64,000 bases of DNA from positions 3,296,001 to 3,360,000 of the forward strand of contig JAZARR010000032.1 in the NCBI GenBank assembly GCA_037389465.1, written 5' to 3'. Under the pieces are notes generated by a model, which saw only the letters and a list, made by a program, of their open reading frames with translations, ran no database searches and was not told where the DNA came from. Positions 1-13,500 of the stretch are shown here, in pieces. Made by a program: the position numbers and the translations under genes. Each line of letters starts with the position of its first letter. Within the stretch, counting starts at the first letter, position 1. This DNA is from Baylisascaris procyonis. Its lineage: Eukaryota; Nematoda; Chromadorea; Rhabditida; Ascarididae.

Positions 1-235
1 CTTGAATCTCTTGTTATATCAGCTAATTTTACCTCATTTCGATTGCTTTATATATTTTATTATTATTTATATCATTTCCGTTGAACGAAATTACATTATA
101 TAACACTTTACTCCCCTTCTATTCGCCTAACTATTTAAATAAATGCAGTAAAAATTACTTAATAAATATAGTACTCTTACAGTATCCTCGGTTTCGGGAA
201 TTTATGATATTCGGCAACAATGAAATACATTATAG

Positions 236-3200
236 GTTCTCAGCGAATGCTGTAACGATGGGCAAACATCGGATTTTTGTACAGTATTCAATATGCTCTC
301 TCCTACAGAACAAGCTGAAGTGCGGTTCTATCTTGGAGACAATTGCGATGGAGATGCCGATGAAGCAGTCAGAAAGATTGAAAAAAGGAAACCAAATTTT
401 ATTCGATTCGGAAGGGCAGGTAACTCTTTTCAATTTCGAAATGCTCGTTGGCGTATCTAAGACTTTGAATATCCCTGTAAGTTTTTCTTCCCTTCCCCCT
501 TTCTCCTCTTTGCCCTCCCCCTACCCCTCTCCCTCCCTTCCCTTTCACTATATTTAGGAACCGTTGAAAGACTTAAATATTTACATCAAAACCATTCATG
601 GGCAGCATCCTGGATTATTAAACTTTTCAGGCTACAAACTTCTATGAAAATTGTTTTTTGTAGAGTTAAATATGTATATTTATTTCTATTCATCTCATTG
701 TTCTCAGTGATTAACAATGTGAACATTGATGACTCTCTTAAATTGTTTTATTAAAAGTTAATAATATCCCAATCTTTCTTCTTTATAAGGACCTTTATCT
801 TCTTGAGTTTCACATATCTGAAATCGATTTAGAATCTATAAATCTATTTTTGTCTTATAGTAAATCTGATTGAGGTGCACAAATAAAATTTTCTCTTTAG
901 AATTTTCATAATCGATTAGCTTCATAGGAAAAAAAAAGAAACAATCATAATATTGTTTTATCATCTTTTTTTGCAAAAAAGGGATCGATTAATTTGATAG
1001 GGTGCAATACAAAAGCGCATATCGCGCTAATCTACCTAATGCGTTTTCCTACTTGTAAATATAAAAAACCTTGGCCGATTGAACGACGCCTCTAAAAATG
1101 AATGCAAATGCGTTAAGGGTGTAGTAAATTTCCTCTACGACGATCCGCTAAATTTTTGTTTCCTTTATTCATCTCTGCTTCGAAATTTAAAAAAAAAAAA
1201 TTGAGCTACAGCGATAGAAAAAATTTGGGAAATACCTGCGGAGGAAATACATATTGGCCATATATACAGGTTATGGTATATGCAAATGAGATGTAAATGT
1301 ATAAACGAAAAAAATATATTTGGCAACGAATTCGCTTATTTTTCTGCATAATAAATGCCGAAGATTTTATGATAATATTTTCGCAAATGCACAGTCAACA
1401 ATGCTTGGAAACAACGTGAAAAAAAAAAAGAATTCACTGCACTAAGATATATAGGGTTAGCTATAGGTTATCACAATACGATCTGAAAGTCTTATTCACT
1501 AATTTCAACTAACCATCCAATATAATTTTTTAAAGATGGGATGAATAAGAAGAATTGCAGTAGAACAATATGGCCTCTCGAGGAAATTTACAAATAATGC
1601 AACAAAAGAAAACTCCAAAGATAGCTTTATTCTTCTCATTAATAAAGCTATTATGATTGATTAACAACAAGTTCGATTATGAAATTATATAAACGATTCG
1701 AATAATTCTAACTCAGATTTATTTTCTTGCTTAAAAGATCAAAAATTTTATACAACGTTTACGCAATCGAAATTTTTTTTAAATTTTATTTTTGAAATTT
1801 TTAATTTACGCAAAAATTTATGTGCTTTTAAGAATATTTGATAATGAATCGATTTGCAGCGCCACCACTAACATTCGGTAAAAAGGGTTCTGATCCTAAT
1901 TTTCTGAGATTCGGAAGGACACCTTCGAATAATTTCCTACGATTTGGGAAAAGCAATCAAGCACAGAATTTCTTACGATTTGGAAGAAATACTGAGCCAA
2001 ATTTTCTACGATTCGGTAAGTATTATACATTAACATATTCCATAAAATAAAAAAATAAAGATTACCCATCAGGGTAAGTATCCACATCTCATTCTTTGTG
2101 ATTGATAATTCAACGCCTTCAAGCGAGAATACTATCAGTGATCAACATACCTTGATAAGAAAACAACTATACGCGAAAAAAATAGCATAATGTATAGATT
2201 AATTTTTATAATATTGTATAGATTTTTTTTTTAATTATAATATTGTGTAGATTAAAGGATTACTGCATTTATTTTAATTTAGCTAATAAACAGAAGAGTG
2301 TAAAAGTAAAAATCCCCTCTTAACTATAGAATTCCCATCTAAATAACGAAAATAGAAAACGTTGATGCTTGAAAATATTTATAAAGGAGATTTGATTTTG
2401 TTATAGAAAGCAAATATTTTAGGGGTAAAAAACATCAAAACAATCAGAAAGGGAGAAAAAAAAAACGAATAAATTAATAAATAAATAAAAATTTAAAAAA
2501 TTCGCCCATTTCGCTTCACCTTTTTCAGGATTATCGAATGCTCACCACAAATGGAATATTGCTAATTAGCACTTCATCCCCAGACGGAACTAGTTATTGG
2601 AAACGATTTAGAAGGAGATATTGAACTGTAATAACCGAAGAAAATAACATTGATAAATATGAATTGAACTGATTTGTGTATAGAAAATGTAAGAAACTAA
2701 TTAAGCACATCAACAGCACTTTATAGAAGTCTGTGTACGTGTCTGTATGTGTCTGTTTGTCTGCAGACACGGGTAACTTCAACATGGGAACTAGTGAGGC
2801 AAGATTCATGAAATCTAATACGATTAATGTATGATGATCTCCTATATTACATTCCATGTTGCTTGCTCACCTATAAGAATGACGTACAAACATTTAAAAG
2901 TACCAATAAAAATTACATTTCTTTGACGCTAACAATTTTTATTATTTTCTATTAATTTCGACACAAAAAAAAAAAAAATTCTGTGGGAGATTTTCATAAG
3001 AGATAAGGATATTTAGCATATGCAGACATTATTCTTCAGAGAACATTTTTCATTGATAATTTTTGAAAGCGGTCGGTCAAATTGATAGAACACAAAGATA
3101 CGTATCGTATTAGCATCTCTGGCATGCTTCCCTATGCCTTTATATTCTTCTTCTAAATTGTAGACCTTGGAATTGATCCACGAATTAAACTGCGGATTAC

Positions 3201-3493
3201 AAATCATCTTTCATGGTATTTGTAATTTTTATAGTATATATGAGGATATTTTTTTCTAATTTTTTTCTCAGATTTTATTCTCGTATTTTAAAGGTCGATT
3301 AGCCGATCCGAATTTTCTTCGTTTCGGTAAATCAGCTGAGCCGAATTTTCTTCGATTTGGAAAACGCTCCGATATTGGTATGAGTGAACCGAATTTTCTA
3401 CGATTTGGACGCAACAATTTCTTACGTTTTGGACGTAATGATCAATTCGATCGTGAATATCGTAAACCGAATTTCCTTCGCTTTGGAAAATGA
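236..3493 (+). CDS. flp-1: FMRFamide-like neuropeptide precursor FLP-1, 5' partial
   Basis: Three exons are visible: 236-419, 1860-2015 and 3294-3493 (stop TGA 3491-3493). Exon phases agree (1, then 1). The first visible exon encodes the conserved non-peptide part of FLP-1, with the ECC...DFCTVFNML and GDNCDGDADEA stretches, and ends with KPNFIRFG. The other exons encode GSDPNFLRFG, TPSNNFLRFG, SNQAQNFLRFG, NTEPNFLRFG, LADPNFLRFG, SAEPNFLRFG, SDIGMSEPNFLRFG, NNFLRFG and a final KPNFLRFG. Each is followed by R, K or KR, so each can be cleaved and amidated. Exon 2 begins with AAPPLTFGKK, a non-RFamide candidate peptide. The order and the N-terminal domain match what I recall of C. elegans FLP-1. 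These secreted peptides act as neuromodulators. No signal peptide is encoded here: the acceptor at 234-235 implies an upstream exon before base 1. Identity is very secure; the 5' end is missing. Confidence 0.95.
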
Positions 3494-3611
3494 AATGAAA
3501 TCTATGGAGAATGGAGAGGAGCAACACATTTAATATTTTAACATACATTACTATATTATTTTGTGCCACATTTCATTCGATGCATTTCTCGATTGTGTTC
3601 ATTGAGAGAGG

Positions 3612-3617
3612 AATAAA
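3612..3617 (+). terminator. flp-1 poly(A) signal
   Basis: An AATAAA hexamer lies about 120 bases after the flp-1 stop codon. It is the first canonical poly(A) signal downstream, so the mRNA probably ends a little beyond it. Confidence 0.6.
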
Positions 3618-3699
3618 AGTCGCCACAAACGTTTTTCTAATCTTTATAAAACACCGAAAACAAATGCAATGAATTACCTAGTAGAGATGAATATATTAA

Positions 3700-5500
3700 T
3701 TGCAGATGTAAAATAAAGAAATGAATTGCAAAGTCTCATAAAAAAAATAAGAAATACATCCAAAACATATATTTAAATTTTAATCAAATTTTCCTCATAC
3801 ATCATATCTCACATAAAAGAACCAAGCTTCATGAGCACTGCTATATTCTAGTATAGTAGGAGGTTTTTAAAAATTTGTTAGCAACACGCTAACAATGGAG
3901 GCGTTATTTGCTAACATAAAGAGCATTTCTATAATAGTGTCATCGATTCATTCCGAAGAGATCAACGGAAGGTTTTAGAGGATTTTACAAAAACGAAAAA
4001 AATTAAAAATTCCACCTTAATGAAATTCAAGTCGAAGCAATGGAGCTCTTCGGGATATCGTATTCATTAATAAAATCTGATAAAGTGATTATAAAAATAC
4101 GCACAATGAATTATAATAGCCTTTTTTTAAATCGATGATAGAATATCACACCATTATCAAATATTATCAGTTATAATTAAAATTTCAAAAAAAAAATTAA
4201 AACATATCTTAAAATATAATCCACTATAATATTTATTCGATCATTGAGTACTATACAAGACTTTCACTTTAAAAATATTATAGGCATATTTTCCGTTCTT
4301 CTAAAAAATAAATAAACATTTTCTAAGTTTATAAAGTTTTTGGGTGCTTAGCATATCTGTTAATATCTAAGGAAAACACATCGCTTGTCTAATATTAAGA
4401 CATTTGAATTAATAATATTACTATTAACAAATAGTATTATATTATTGACTACCCTAAAAATTTAAATATTAAGTAATGTCACATCAAATATCAGTAATTA
4501 AGTAATATCAAATATTATAATAAGTATCTCATAAAATACTAACAAAATAAAAGACATTAGTTAGCAAAAAAAAAAATTTTATGAGTATATTTTCCCCTTA
4601 AGGAAACATTTATTCGCCCAAATCGAAACTCTTGAATTTGAACTCATAAAAATAATATTTAAAATAAAACACTCACCCTGTATCTGAGCCATCATCTTCG
4701 GCGATTTTATCAATCCAATTTAATACTGGTCGCATTTCGTTTATAAACAAAACGTCGTTATTTGGCAGCACATTTTCCGTTAGCAATGCTTATATCTAGT
4801 TACCATGGTTACCGTATATTGTTGCATCGTATTTTGTAGCATTCGATAGACGTCTTTCGTTAAGCAAGTCAAATGTATACATATTTAAAAATGTTATTTT
4901 CAAAGATATTCATCTATAATATTAGAATATCTCTCATTTCACTGCTATTAAATAATGAAAAATTAGATTAGAATGGTGAAGCAGCGGGAAGGGAGGGGAA
5001 CCGAGCGTTATTAAAGAATGGTAGAGAAAATTATAAGCTCTTTGAAGCAAATAGCCAAATTGCAACCATTAACAATGCCTATCACTTTTCATCCATATTC
5101 ATTTGCATAGGATATATTTATACAATAGTGTGCAAATATTTATGTATGTTTTAATCACTTAACTTCAAAAAAAAAAAAAAAAAAGAATTTGCATAATTTA
5201 GGAATGGTCAATCGAAAACTCTCCACACATCTAGATGCCATTTCTGGTGAATTCCTATTCGTCTCTAATAATTAATCACTTCAATTTTGTTTTTAATTAA
5301 AAGAAAAAAAAAGAATTTCCGTTTATGAATTAAACTAAAAATGTTGAAATATAATTGTTAATAACTAACGAAGAAAGTAAATAATCGCATTATCCTCATG
5401 AAAGGCTAACCAATAAAAGTTGAATTGAAAGAGCATTACGTTATTTGATGGACCTTATAATCACCTACGGATGCTATTGTACTCTATTCATTCGATGAAT
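3700..5500. other. Intergenic AT-rich DNA, no gene seen
   Basis: This stretch between flp-1 and the next gene is AT-rich with many homopolymer A runs and no open frame that reads like protein. It may hold flp-1 3' sequence and upstream control elements of the tRNase Z gene, but no specific site can be supported. Confidence 0.5.
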
Positions 5501-5513
5501 ATTATGCGACATT

Positions 5514-5577
5514 CTGCAGCCAAAAGAATACTGATATATTAGTTGATTGATGATATATCATCAATAAGTGGCTGCAG
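5514..5577. repeat. Nested inverted repeat with 16-bp perfect palindrome
   Basis: The 9-mer CTGCAGCCA at 5514-5522 is matched by its exact reverse complement TGGCTGCAG at 5569-5577. Between them, 5548-5563 is a perfect palindrome, TGATGATATATCATCA. The segment could fold as a 9-bp outer stem with a second inner stem. Function is unknown; a small foldback element or a regulatory site are both possible. Confidence 0.6.
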
Positions 5578-5579
5578 AT

Positions 5580-7534
5580 GGAGCGCTTATAAGTCCGATG
5601 TACTTGATAACTGATACCTGATATTTGATCCGGTATACGGGTATGTCGTTGACGAGTATTTTTAGAAGATTTTATAAAAATGGAACTTATTTGAAAAAAA
5701 AACGAAAAATGAAACGAAAGCTTTTATTAAACTACAACTGGTAGCAGATGGATGTGTGGAATTCATTAGCGATAAGTGATTAGAAGGTGGCTGAAGATCC
5801 GTAAGTCAATGGATATGATGAAGGAAATAAGGCGTCTATCTTATACCGAAGCCGACAAATTCAGGCAAACGGTTGGAAGGATTCGGTTGGCGTAGTGCAA
5901 ATCCTTCAGCAAAGGTGGTTGAAGGAAGTTTTTATTAGCAATTAATGTCGGGTATATTTAGTTTCAATGCATTTCAAAGTTTTGTTCTGAAACGAATGTT
6001 TCACTTCGGTGAAGACATCCATAAAATGTCGCAATTCACTGGTTTCATACAAATAAAATACCTGAAGGACGGGAATTCCATTAATTTCTATACTCTGTAC
6101 TCTTCATTATATGCATTGCGTATGTTCCATGGGGAAGGATGGAGGTGGAGGGTGGGGGGAGGGGTCGAAGGGGGATCGCATAGGAGGGGAGGACGTCCTC
6201 GGCAAAATGCTTTCCCGTCCACAAAAGACATCTTTGATAACCTCTTAAGTCATCTCTTTGTTATTTAAAAATGAGTAGAATGTTCACAAAAACATCCAAA
6301 GAAAAGATAACATCGATAAGCGCCTATTTCAAAGAGTTCTCAGCTATATCGATGCTCAACATATGTTATAAAACTTTTATCAACTCTTCCATGAATCCAG
6401 GAAATTTTCCTGAATTTCGCTGAAGTATTATGCAAATATATGCCACGATCGATATCACGACGCCTAATTAGACGTTTTCGTGATATTCAGTTCATCGTTT
6501 TATATGTACCCAACGGACTGATAAACATAATAATTCAGCCCTAAGCAAATGTATTTACTTGAAAGCTTTTCATCTTCTAAATACATATAAGCAGAATGTA
6601 GAGCTTTTTTATTGAATCGCCATCAATTGAGATTCATTTTCGATCGCATTTAAATATTCAAATTTCCAAATCAAAAAATGTTGAGAAAATTATATGCAAA
6701 ATTGACGATATGCTATTGCCAACTAGGGTTTTGTTTTGCATTCCTTGTATTTGAGCACAGTTGCACCACTGTCAGCTCTATCCTCTCATCTATGCAAGTC
6801 AATAAGGGTTCCTTCTAACCATTAGCTCTTTAATGGGATCGACGACGTTTAAGATCGATGAACGCCCGTACATCTGCGAAGTTAGGCATCTATATCGTGG
6901 AAGGGAGGGGCATGATAACCCTGCAGATTTGTGGCTGAAGTCCGCTTTCACCTTATTAGAGTCGTGCAAGGGAGGAAGAGGGGAGGGGGAGTGATAACCC
7001 TGCACATTCGCGCAAGTGGCTGTTGATGGTAGTGCGTGTGTATTACGTTACAATCTCCATATCGAACGAATTGCATAAATCTTTAATTCATTTCGTTCAA
7101 CGGTAGGTGATAGCACAGAAACACTACCATTCAGCACTTGGATGGGGAGGGGGAGACGTTAAGTACCAGTTGCAATTGGATTTTTAACTAAGATCGGGAA
7201 CCGATGGAGAAAAAAAAATAATATGAAGGGAGAAGTGGGAAAAGAGAAGAGAGAAAACTTAGTCAAAAGAGGAACTTTCGACCAATGACCTTATTCCTCA
7301 CTATCTATCCCAATTCATTGTGAGATAAAGCACAACGAAGCTGAGATATTAGCAGATACTAAGATCCTCAATAAAAATCAGCTTTAAAATAAGCTTGACG
7401 TATAGGCGAAAGGGGTTGCTTGTTTTTGTCGTTTTTTTTTTCGTTGGAAAGCGACAACTTTACGCATCGTTACGTTGAAATAGTAGATAAACTATAGAGG
7501 AGTGCTGAACGATGGATGCAAAAGTATTGTGGCG
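5580..7534. other. Intergenic DNA upstream of the tRNase Z gene
   Basis: A 107-codon frame at 5945-6268 exists, but its second half runs through a G-rich simple-sequence patch (about 6130-6200) and is Trp/Arg/Gly-rich as a result, so it is not called. Other G-rich runs occur at about 6900-6990 and 7140-7160. The promoter of the downstream gene must be in or after this stretch, but no defined element is recognised. Confidence 0.4.
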
Positions 7535-10500
7535 ATGAGTTTATGCTGCAATTCGTTTGTGTTACTGCAAGGACATTGCTTTGAAAAGGCCATAGTCGCA
7601 TTACTTCGTCCGACGAAAATTTTACGATCGTTGTCTTCGAGAAGTCGATATCCACCACCACGTTCAGGTAAGCACTGACTAATCTATTGCTTTTATGCTT
7701 TTATCTCAGTTGAATTAATTGCTCTATCTAGCTAGTGACTCGAATACCTTCCTTCCGACTCCTTTTGGACACATTACCACCTTGACACCTGCAAAGCTTT
7801 TGGGGTACAGGTAATTCCTATCCAAGCAACAGCCATTCTCTAATGCTTGAGATGTTTCTAACGTTTGAGGTTTTATTCAAGTTTTCATGGTGTATGCATC
7901 TTTATGAATGTTTTGATGTCGAATAGCATATAATTTTGCGGTACATTTAATTTTTTTATATTAGTAACACTACATCATTTTTGTTTTCGATAATTCCGTT
8001 TTTTTTTCGTTATTTGAAAGAAATTCGGGGTATTAACATCGCAATGCATTTATCCCTTATCATTTCTTTTTCAATTTCATTCACTTTGTAAAGGAAGTAG
8101 CTAGATCTATTACCTACCAAGTTACCCGATGATTACAATTTTTACGTTCGTTTGTAAATAACTTTTTAAAGGATACGTAAGTCACTATGAACGGTGAATT
8201 AGTTGCTTATGCACGTCACATATGGTATTCGGTGGATTTCACAATTTGTTTCTGATTCATCTTTAAGGGGAACATTGCACCAATGCTTGTCTGATAGGAT
8301 CAAAATATTCATCGAACATAAAGCGTTTATTTACAAGGCTGGTTACGGTATACTACAGTAACGATTAGCTAAAGTGTTTTGCATTAATTGCAAGCATTGA
8401 ATTATGTTGCAATCGTAATGTGGAGAATTGCTGTGGAGAAGTGATGCCAAATGTTAGGAGATACAAGAGGAGAGGGTAGGAAGGCTTAGTTGTGCTGCAA
8501 CTTGGCAATTAGCATTGAATCACGGTTGTAATCTTCCTATAGTTTAGCGTTTGAGAGTTTCGTTTTCAATTCTTTTCTTTCAGAGCAAATCACCGAAAAA
8601 ATCTACGAAGATCTCAATCAACGCATCGATAAGTTCAGAAAGGAATTAAATAAGTGAGTTATTCGCTAATTTATTTTTTTTTACTTATTTTTGATTTATT
8701 TTTGTTGTTCTCTTTTTTTTGAAGAAGGGAATTTTTAAAAAGGTTTTTTCTCGTTTATAATGTTCTTTTTCGTACTCCCTGATTCTGTAGAGAAAAAGCG
8801 AATTTTGGATACAATCCAATTGCTGGATTTGTGCATTAATGCGGTTTGAATTTATATGCGCTGAAATTTTTGTGGGGATATAAGAAACCGATGAGAAGCC
8901 AAAACAAGAGACGCTTAGGTTTTTGGGGGTATTATCGAGTGTAAAATCGACCAGGTTTCATATATTCAGTGGAGAAATCCTTAAGATAAACCTTAAAACT
9001 CACTTACTGAACAAAGCAAAACAGTCAATTCGTTGCTGAACCGATCGCCTACATTATTTCGCTTCCTTTTCCCGTTTTTTAAGCGTTTTAATTACTGAAA
9101 TTTGTACGCATGCTTGTCGAGCATGTTCACGCCTGCCGCAGAATCGACCTTAGATGTTTCGGCTTGGCAGGCATCCCTCATTTTAGACCGGTCAGTTGAA
9201 TCGTGGATCGGAATTTTGGAAAATGTGTAGCCCGTGCAACAATACATAAAATGAGAATGAACTTCGTCCATTTAGCCAAAGCAGATCTGTTTACTTTCCT
9301 GAAACACATGAATCGCGCTATATAGATGTGTGATATCAAATAATATGGTAGAAATGTGGAGAGTGAGGTCGTAATTCATCTAATCGTAGGCATTTTCTCT
9401 CTAAATCTACGTCGGTTGATTCCTATGCCGATCCATAAGTAATGATATCATTGGCAGATACGCACGTGCAAGTTTTCGATCCCGATCAGCGGCAAGCTCA
9501 CTGTCGAATCTGCGAGCAGCTTTAAGTGATATGAAGGAGAAACAAAAGAAACAGGAATCGATTAACTCTATTTCGTTAATTCCTTCTAATGTCACACTTG
9601 AAGTAAGTTTAACTCTTTTATTTTCGATGACCACTCTTTTTTATTTTTTACGCCGGTTCCAGAATTTAATAGTTTCGCTTTTTTTTTTTTCATGATCGGC
9701 ATGAAAAATTTTGGCCTTATTTGTTGTGCTCTTGTTCTTGTTATAACTGTAACGGAAGATGTTCCTCATCGTTCTACTTCCGCCAATTGTTATATACGAT
9801 ATTGTTGTGTAGTGGGCTAAACTTAGGAAGTTTTTTTTTTTAGTATTGTTGCTTTGGAACCGTTCAAAATCCTTTGAGTTTGATGTATACTTCGTTCACT
9901 ATTATCTGACAAGATATATGTCGTAGTCCTTATTGCATTCATCTAGCATCAGAACGAGAAATTTAGTGTGATATTTTTGCTCATATCATTGAGGAAAATG
10001 TATTTTGGATCATTTTTTATTAAACAACTATTGGTGTGTTTTAGCTGTTTGCCATTATTGAATTATTTAGGCGCTGTTTCCTAGCTGGTCATTTTGGTAT
10101 CCAATAGTGTTATTTGTCGGTTATGTAAATGTTTTGAATATTTTAGGTTTTAAGTAATGGAACAACCCATTTACGACCATGTGTGATATTAAGGACTCCG
10201 CAGAAAGTTTATCTTTTCAATTGCCCCGAGGGAACAACTCGCTTTCTTCCATCGTTGAGATTGAAATCGCTCAATGTTTGCGATATTTTTGCGACAAGAG
10301 GTGAGTTATAACTTATGGCTTGCTATGATCTCATATATACAGCCAGGGCGAATAAAGGGTGGTGAAGGAGGGGTGAGGGGAAAGGGGCGGTCGAGAAGAA
10401 TGCTTTGAAATTTTGAAGAGAAGCCAGTTAATGTCATGGTTGAAGGAGGTGAGTGATGCATTGAGGAAATTTAAATGGCTTGGATGAAGATGGCGAGAAA

Positions 10501-13500
10501 CGATTGAGCGATGGGGTGATTGCAGAGATTCTCTGGAAGATGTTTTCAGTTTCACTATTGAGAGTGGTATTGCTTCTGCACCTCCATTTTTCCACTTGAA
10601 TATTTTTGGGTTAATCAAATGGTTTTGGAGTAAGCCTTCGTGGAACTTAACTGATTTTGTCGATGAGGATGTGGAAGTGGATGTGAAAGATCGTTGAATT
10701 TCAGGTACTTGGGATCATATAGGTGGAATCAGCTCAGTGCTTCTATCGAAGGAGCAAGGCGCGCAACTGACAAGGTTGCACGGTCCTGTTGATATCAAGC
10801 ACTTTCTCGAATGTATAAGGCCATTCACGGATTCCGATTTTGTACTTGCCAAGTATCCTGCACAGGTAAACTAGAGATCCCTCCCGAAATTCGTCTCTGT
10901 ATTTGTCTGTCGTGAGCGAATATAAGGAGTGTATGTGTCTGTCGTAAGAAATAAAAACAGCAGTGTTCTAACGATGAATTTTGAAGGCATAATTAGCGCT
11001 TTGATTAGAATCGCATAACATATTTCGCATCGACTGATCGACTTCTGGACGAGTGAATTACCTCTGAAAGTAGCTGGTTTATAATAGATAGTCTTAATAA
11101 TGAATCATAAAGCAGTGTTTGTATATATGGTTGGTTAGGTTGAAAGAAGCATTTTGCAGTATTGGTTACTACTAATGCAAAAGTTAGACCGACTGCAAAA
11201 GTTTCATGCCAGCCGTCTTAACGTGTTTCGCATGTTTTTTGTAGAAATGTTCTAGTGACGTTGTGTTTGCATTTGAACATTTGTTTGCCCTTTCTGTTGG
11301 GTAACTTCACCCTATGAATCATTCGTGAAATTTGTTCGTAAAGTTTTATAATTTCGCAAACAGTCGAAAAAATTTCCCACCCGAAGTGCCGATTTCTGTA
11401 CGGCGTTTGGACAGTTGAAGGTAGTATGGAATATGTTAGTTCACTTTTATGCAAAAAATAGTCTAATGCGGGGAAAAGTACACCCGTTTGGTTTTATTGG
11501 ACTCATAGCTAAACGTTTTATGATGATTGAATATTTATGAGAGTAGTGGGTATGATTGATGGATTTACAAAAAGCACATATTGTGCTAGGTCATATCTGG
11601 CGCGCTTTTCATTTATTACATTTGCAAGTGTTTCTTCTCTTCATTCCAACAATATTCTTACTCCAAAATTTGAATATTGTTTGATTATTTTGATTGGGTG
11701 TGCGCATAGGAAAATAGAAGCATATCCGTTATATGAGCCGACCTTATGCAACAATCATTTATCATCTGGTAGCAAATTTTAGTAAATTTAGGAATGCATA
11801 GAATTTAAGAGGAGATGATTAAAAAAGAAGTCAGTGCATGACGTTTATTGGTTGATTTTAGGTTGAAGAGAGGCCATTGGATATCGGTAGTTATAAAGAT
11901 GCTGCAATGACTGTGCATTATTTGCCTCTATCTGGTTTGCGTGGTGCAACGATTGATGAGTCATCTCGGATGGATTTGAATCGTCCAGTTAAACCTATTC
12001 AAGGGGTGAGAATTCTTTTCTTATTAAAGTTGTTAATTGTTGGCAAATGCACTAGATTCCCTGAAAAAAAAAAAAAATTGTGCTAAATATCTGAAGGGGA
12101 TCTTCGATCGTCGTCCTAGTGTTCCGTCTGATTTGCTTCAATGAATATTCACTTATTTTACATAACACTATTTCCGTTTGATTAAGGTGTAACGAATTTG
12201 ATATCGTGTGCTGAAAGATCGAATTCGGCATAGACACTTGAAAATCCAAAAATTTGCAGAACAGTGAAATAGATCACTTTACTGAAGATAATTTTATAAC
12301 ATTTTTACTGTTTTCGGCTAATTAGCGATTATCAGCCATTTATAATTCAATTTAGTTGTTATGGTTTTTCATAGTTTTTCATATTGCTTTTACGCGGAAC
12401 AATTTTTGCGATTCAAATTGCAAGGCTCTTCCGTCATCGGTCGGAAATTGCAATTCAAGTTCCCCTCCACCATTGGCCTCGTACAATAAGAGCTGTTTTA
12501 TACAGCAATAGCAATAATCATCCTAGAAGAGGATCCATGTATGAACGATGTGGTAGTGTGGGTTGACGAAAGAGATTGTCGAACGTCAAAATTTGGCCTC
12601 CGATGTCGGGCCTGTTGGTGTGATCTATCGGCTAGATCTCGATATCTCACAGAAAATTTAACCTTTTGATACCCAAAATTTTTGGCGTTCACAGACTTCA
12701 AAATTATGTTTGTTTACCTACAACAATGTTGGCTATTTATACTGTTTTTTCTTCTTTGTTTTTGCCTTTTCGCTGATTCCTGTTCCTATAATGCAGTACT
12801 TTTAACATCAACTGATCCATTATGGAGATGGCTGAGCAAGATTGTCATAGCATTTCCATGCCGGAGTTTGAACATATACAGGCAACGTTTTCTGGTTTAG
12901 TCAGGTATTCGATGTCATTTGCTTACTCCCATCCCCTCACCCTTCCCCATCTCCGCTGTCAGTGTTCTCGCCACAGACATCACTCGCCTACCGTCAAATA
13001 TCCTGCAGTCGTCAGGCGGTGGGTTTTATTACAGAAATTCCGGTATTTTCAGCCATAATTGGGCAACCGATGCTCCATTGAAGTCGTCTTTGGGTGTTAA
13101 AGCCTTTATTTGAAATCCTTTTTATCTTAGCTCATTGATATCTTCCAAAATAAGGGGCATTCGTGGAGGGAGAGATAATTGGGGGGTGGGGGAGTGAGAG
13201 AAGGAATCACACTACATTGTTCAAGCTTTTTGGTCATTGAACCATGTATAGTGCTGTAAGAACTAGATGAATGAGTGTGTTGAAATGCGAGAACAGGAGG
13301 GGACACTACTTGTTGCTCACCAATATATGCAGAAAGAGTGTTCTCGAACATACAAGAATAAGGGAAGGATGTTTAGATATTTATTTAGAGAAGGAGAGTT
13401 GTTTAAAGACATATAAGGAGGTAATATTTTGCAGGTGGATATTGCCTATTTAATTGAATTAAATGCGCCACCTCGACGGGTGGATCCAACGAAGTTGATC

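Noticed and set aside
81..557. 158-codon frame at the left end
   Set aside because: It overlaps the flp-1 exon in a different frame and ends in low-complexity Pro/Ser sequence; the flp-1 frame is clearly the real one.
3288..3569. 93-codon minus-strand frame over the third flp-1 exon
   Set aside because: It is antisense to the repeated NFLRFG codons, so it stays open because of the repeat.
5945..6268. 107-codon + strand frame
   Set aside because: The second half comes from a G-rich simple repeat and there is no family resemblance or splice support.
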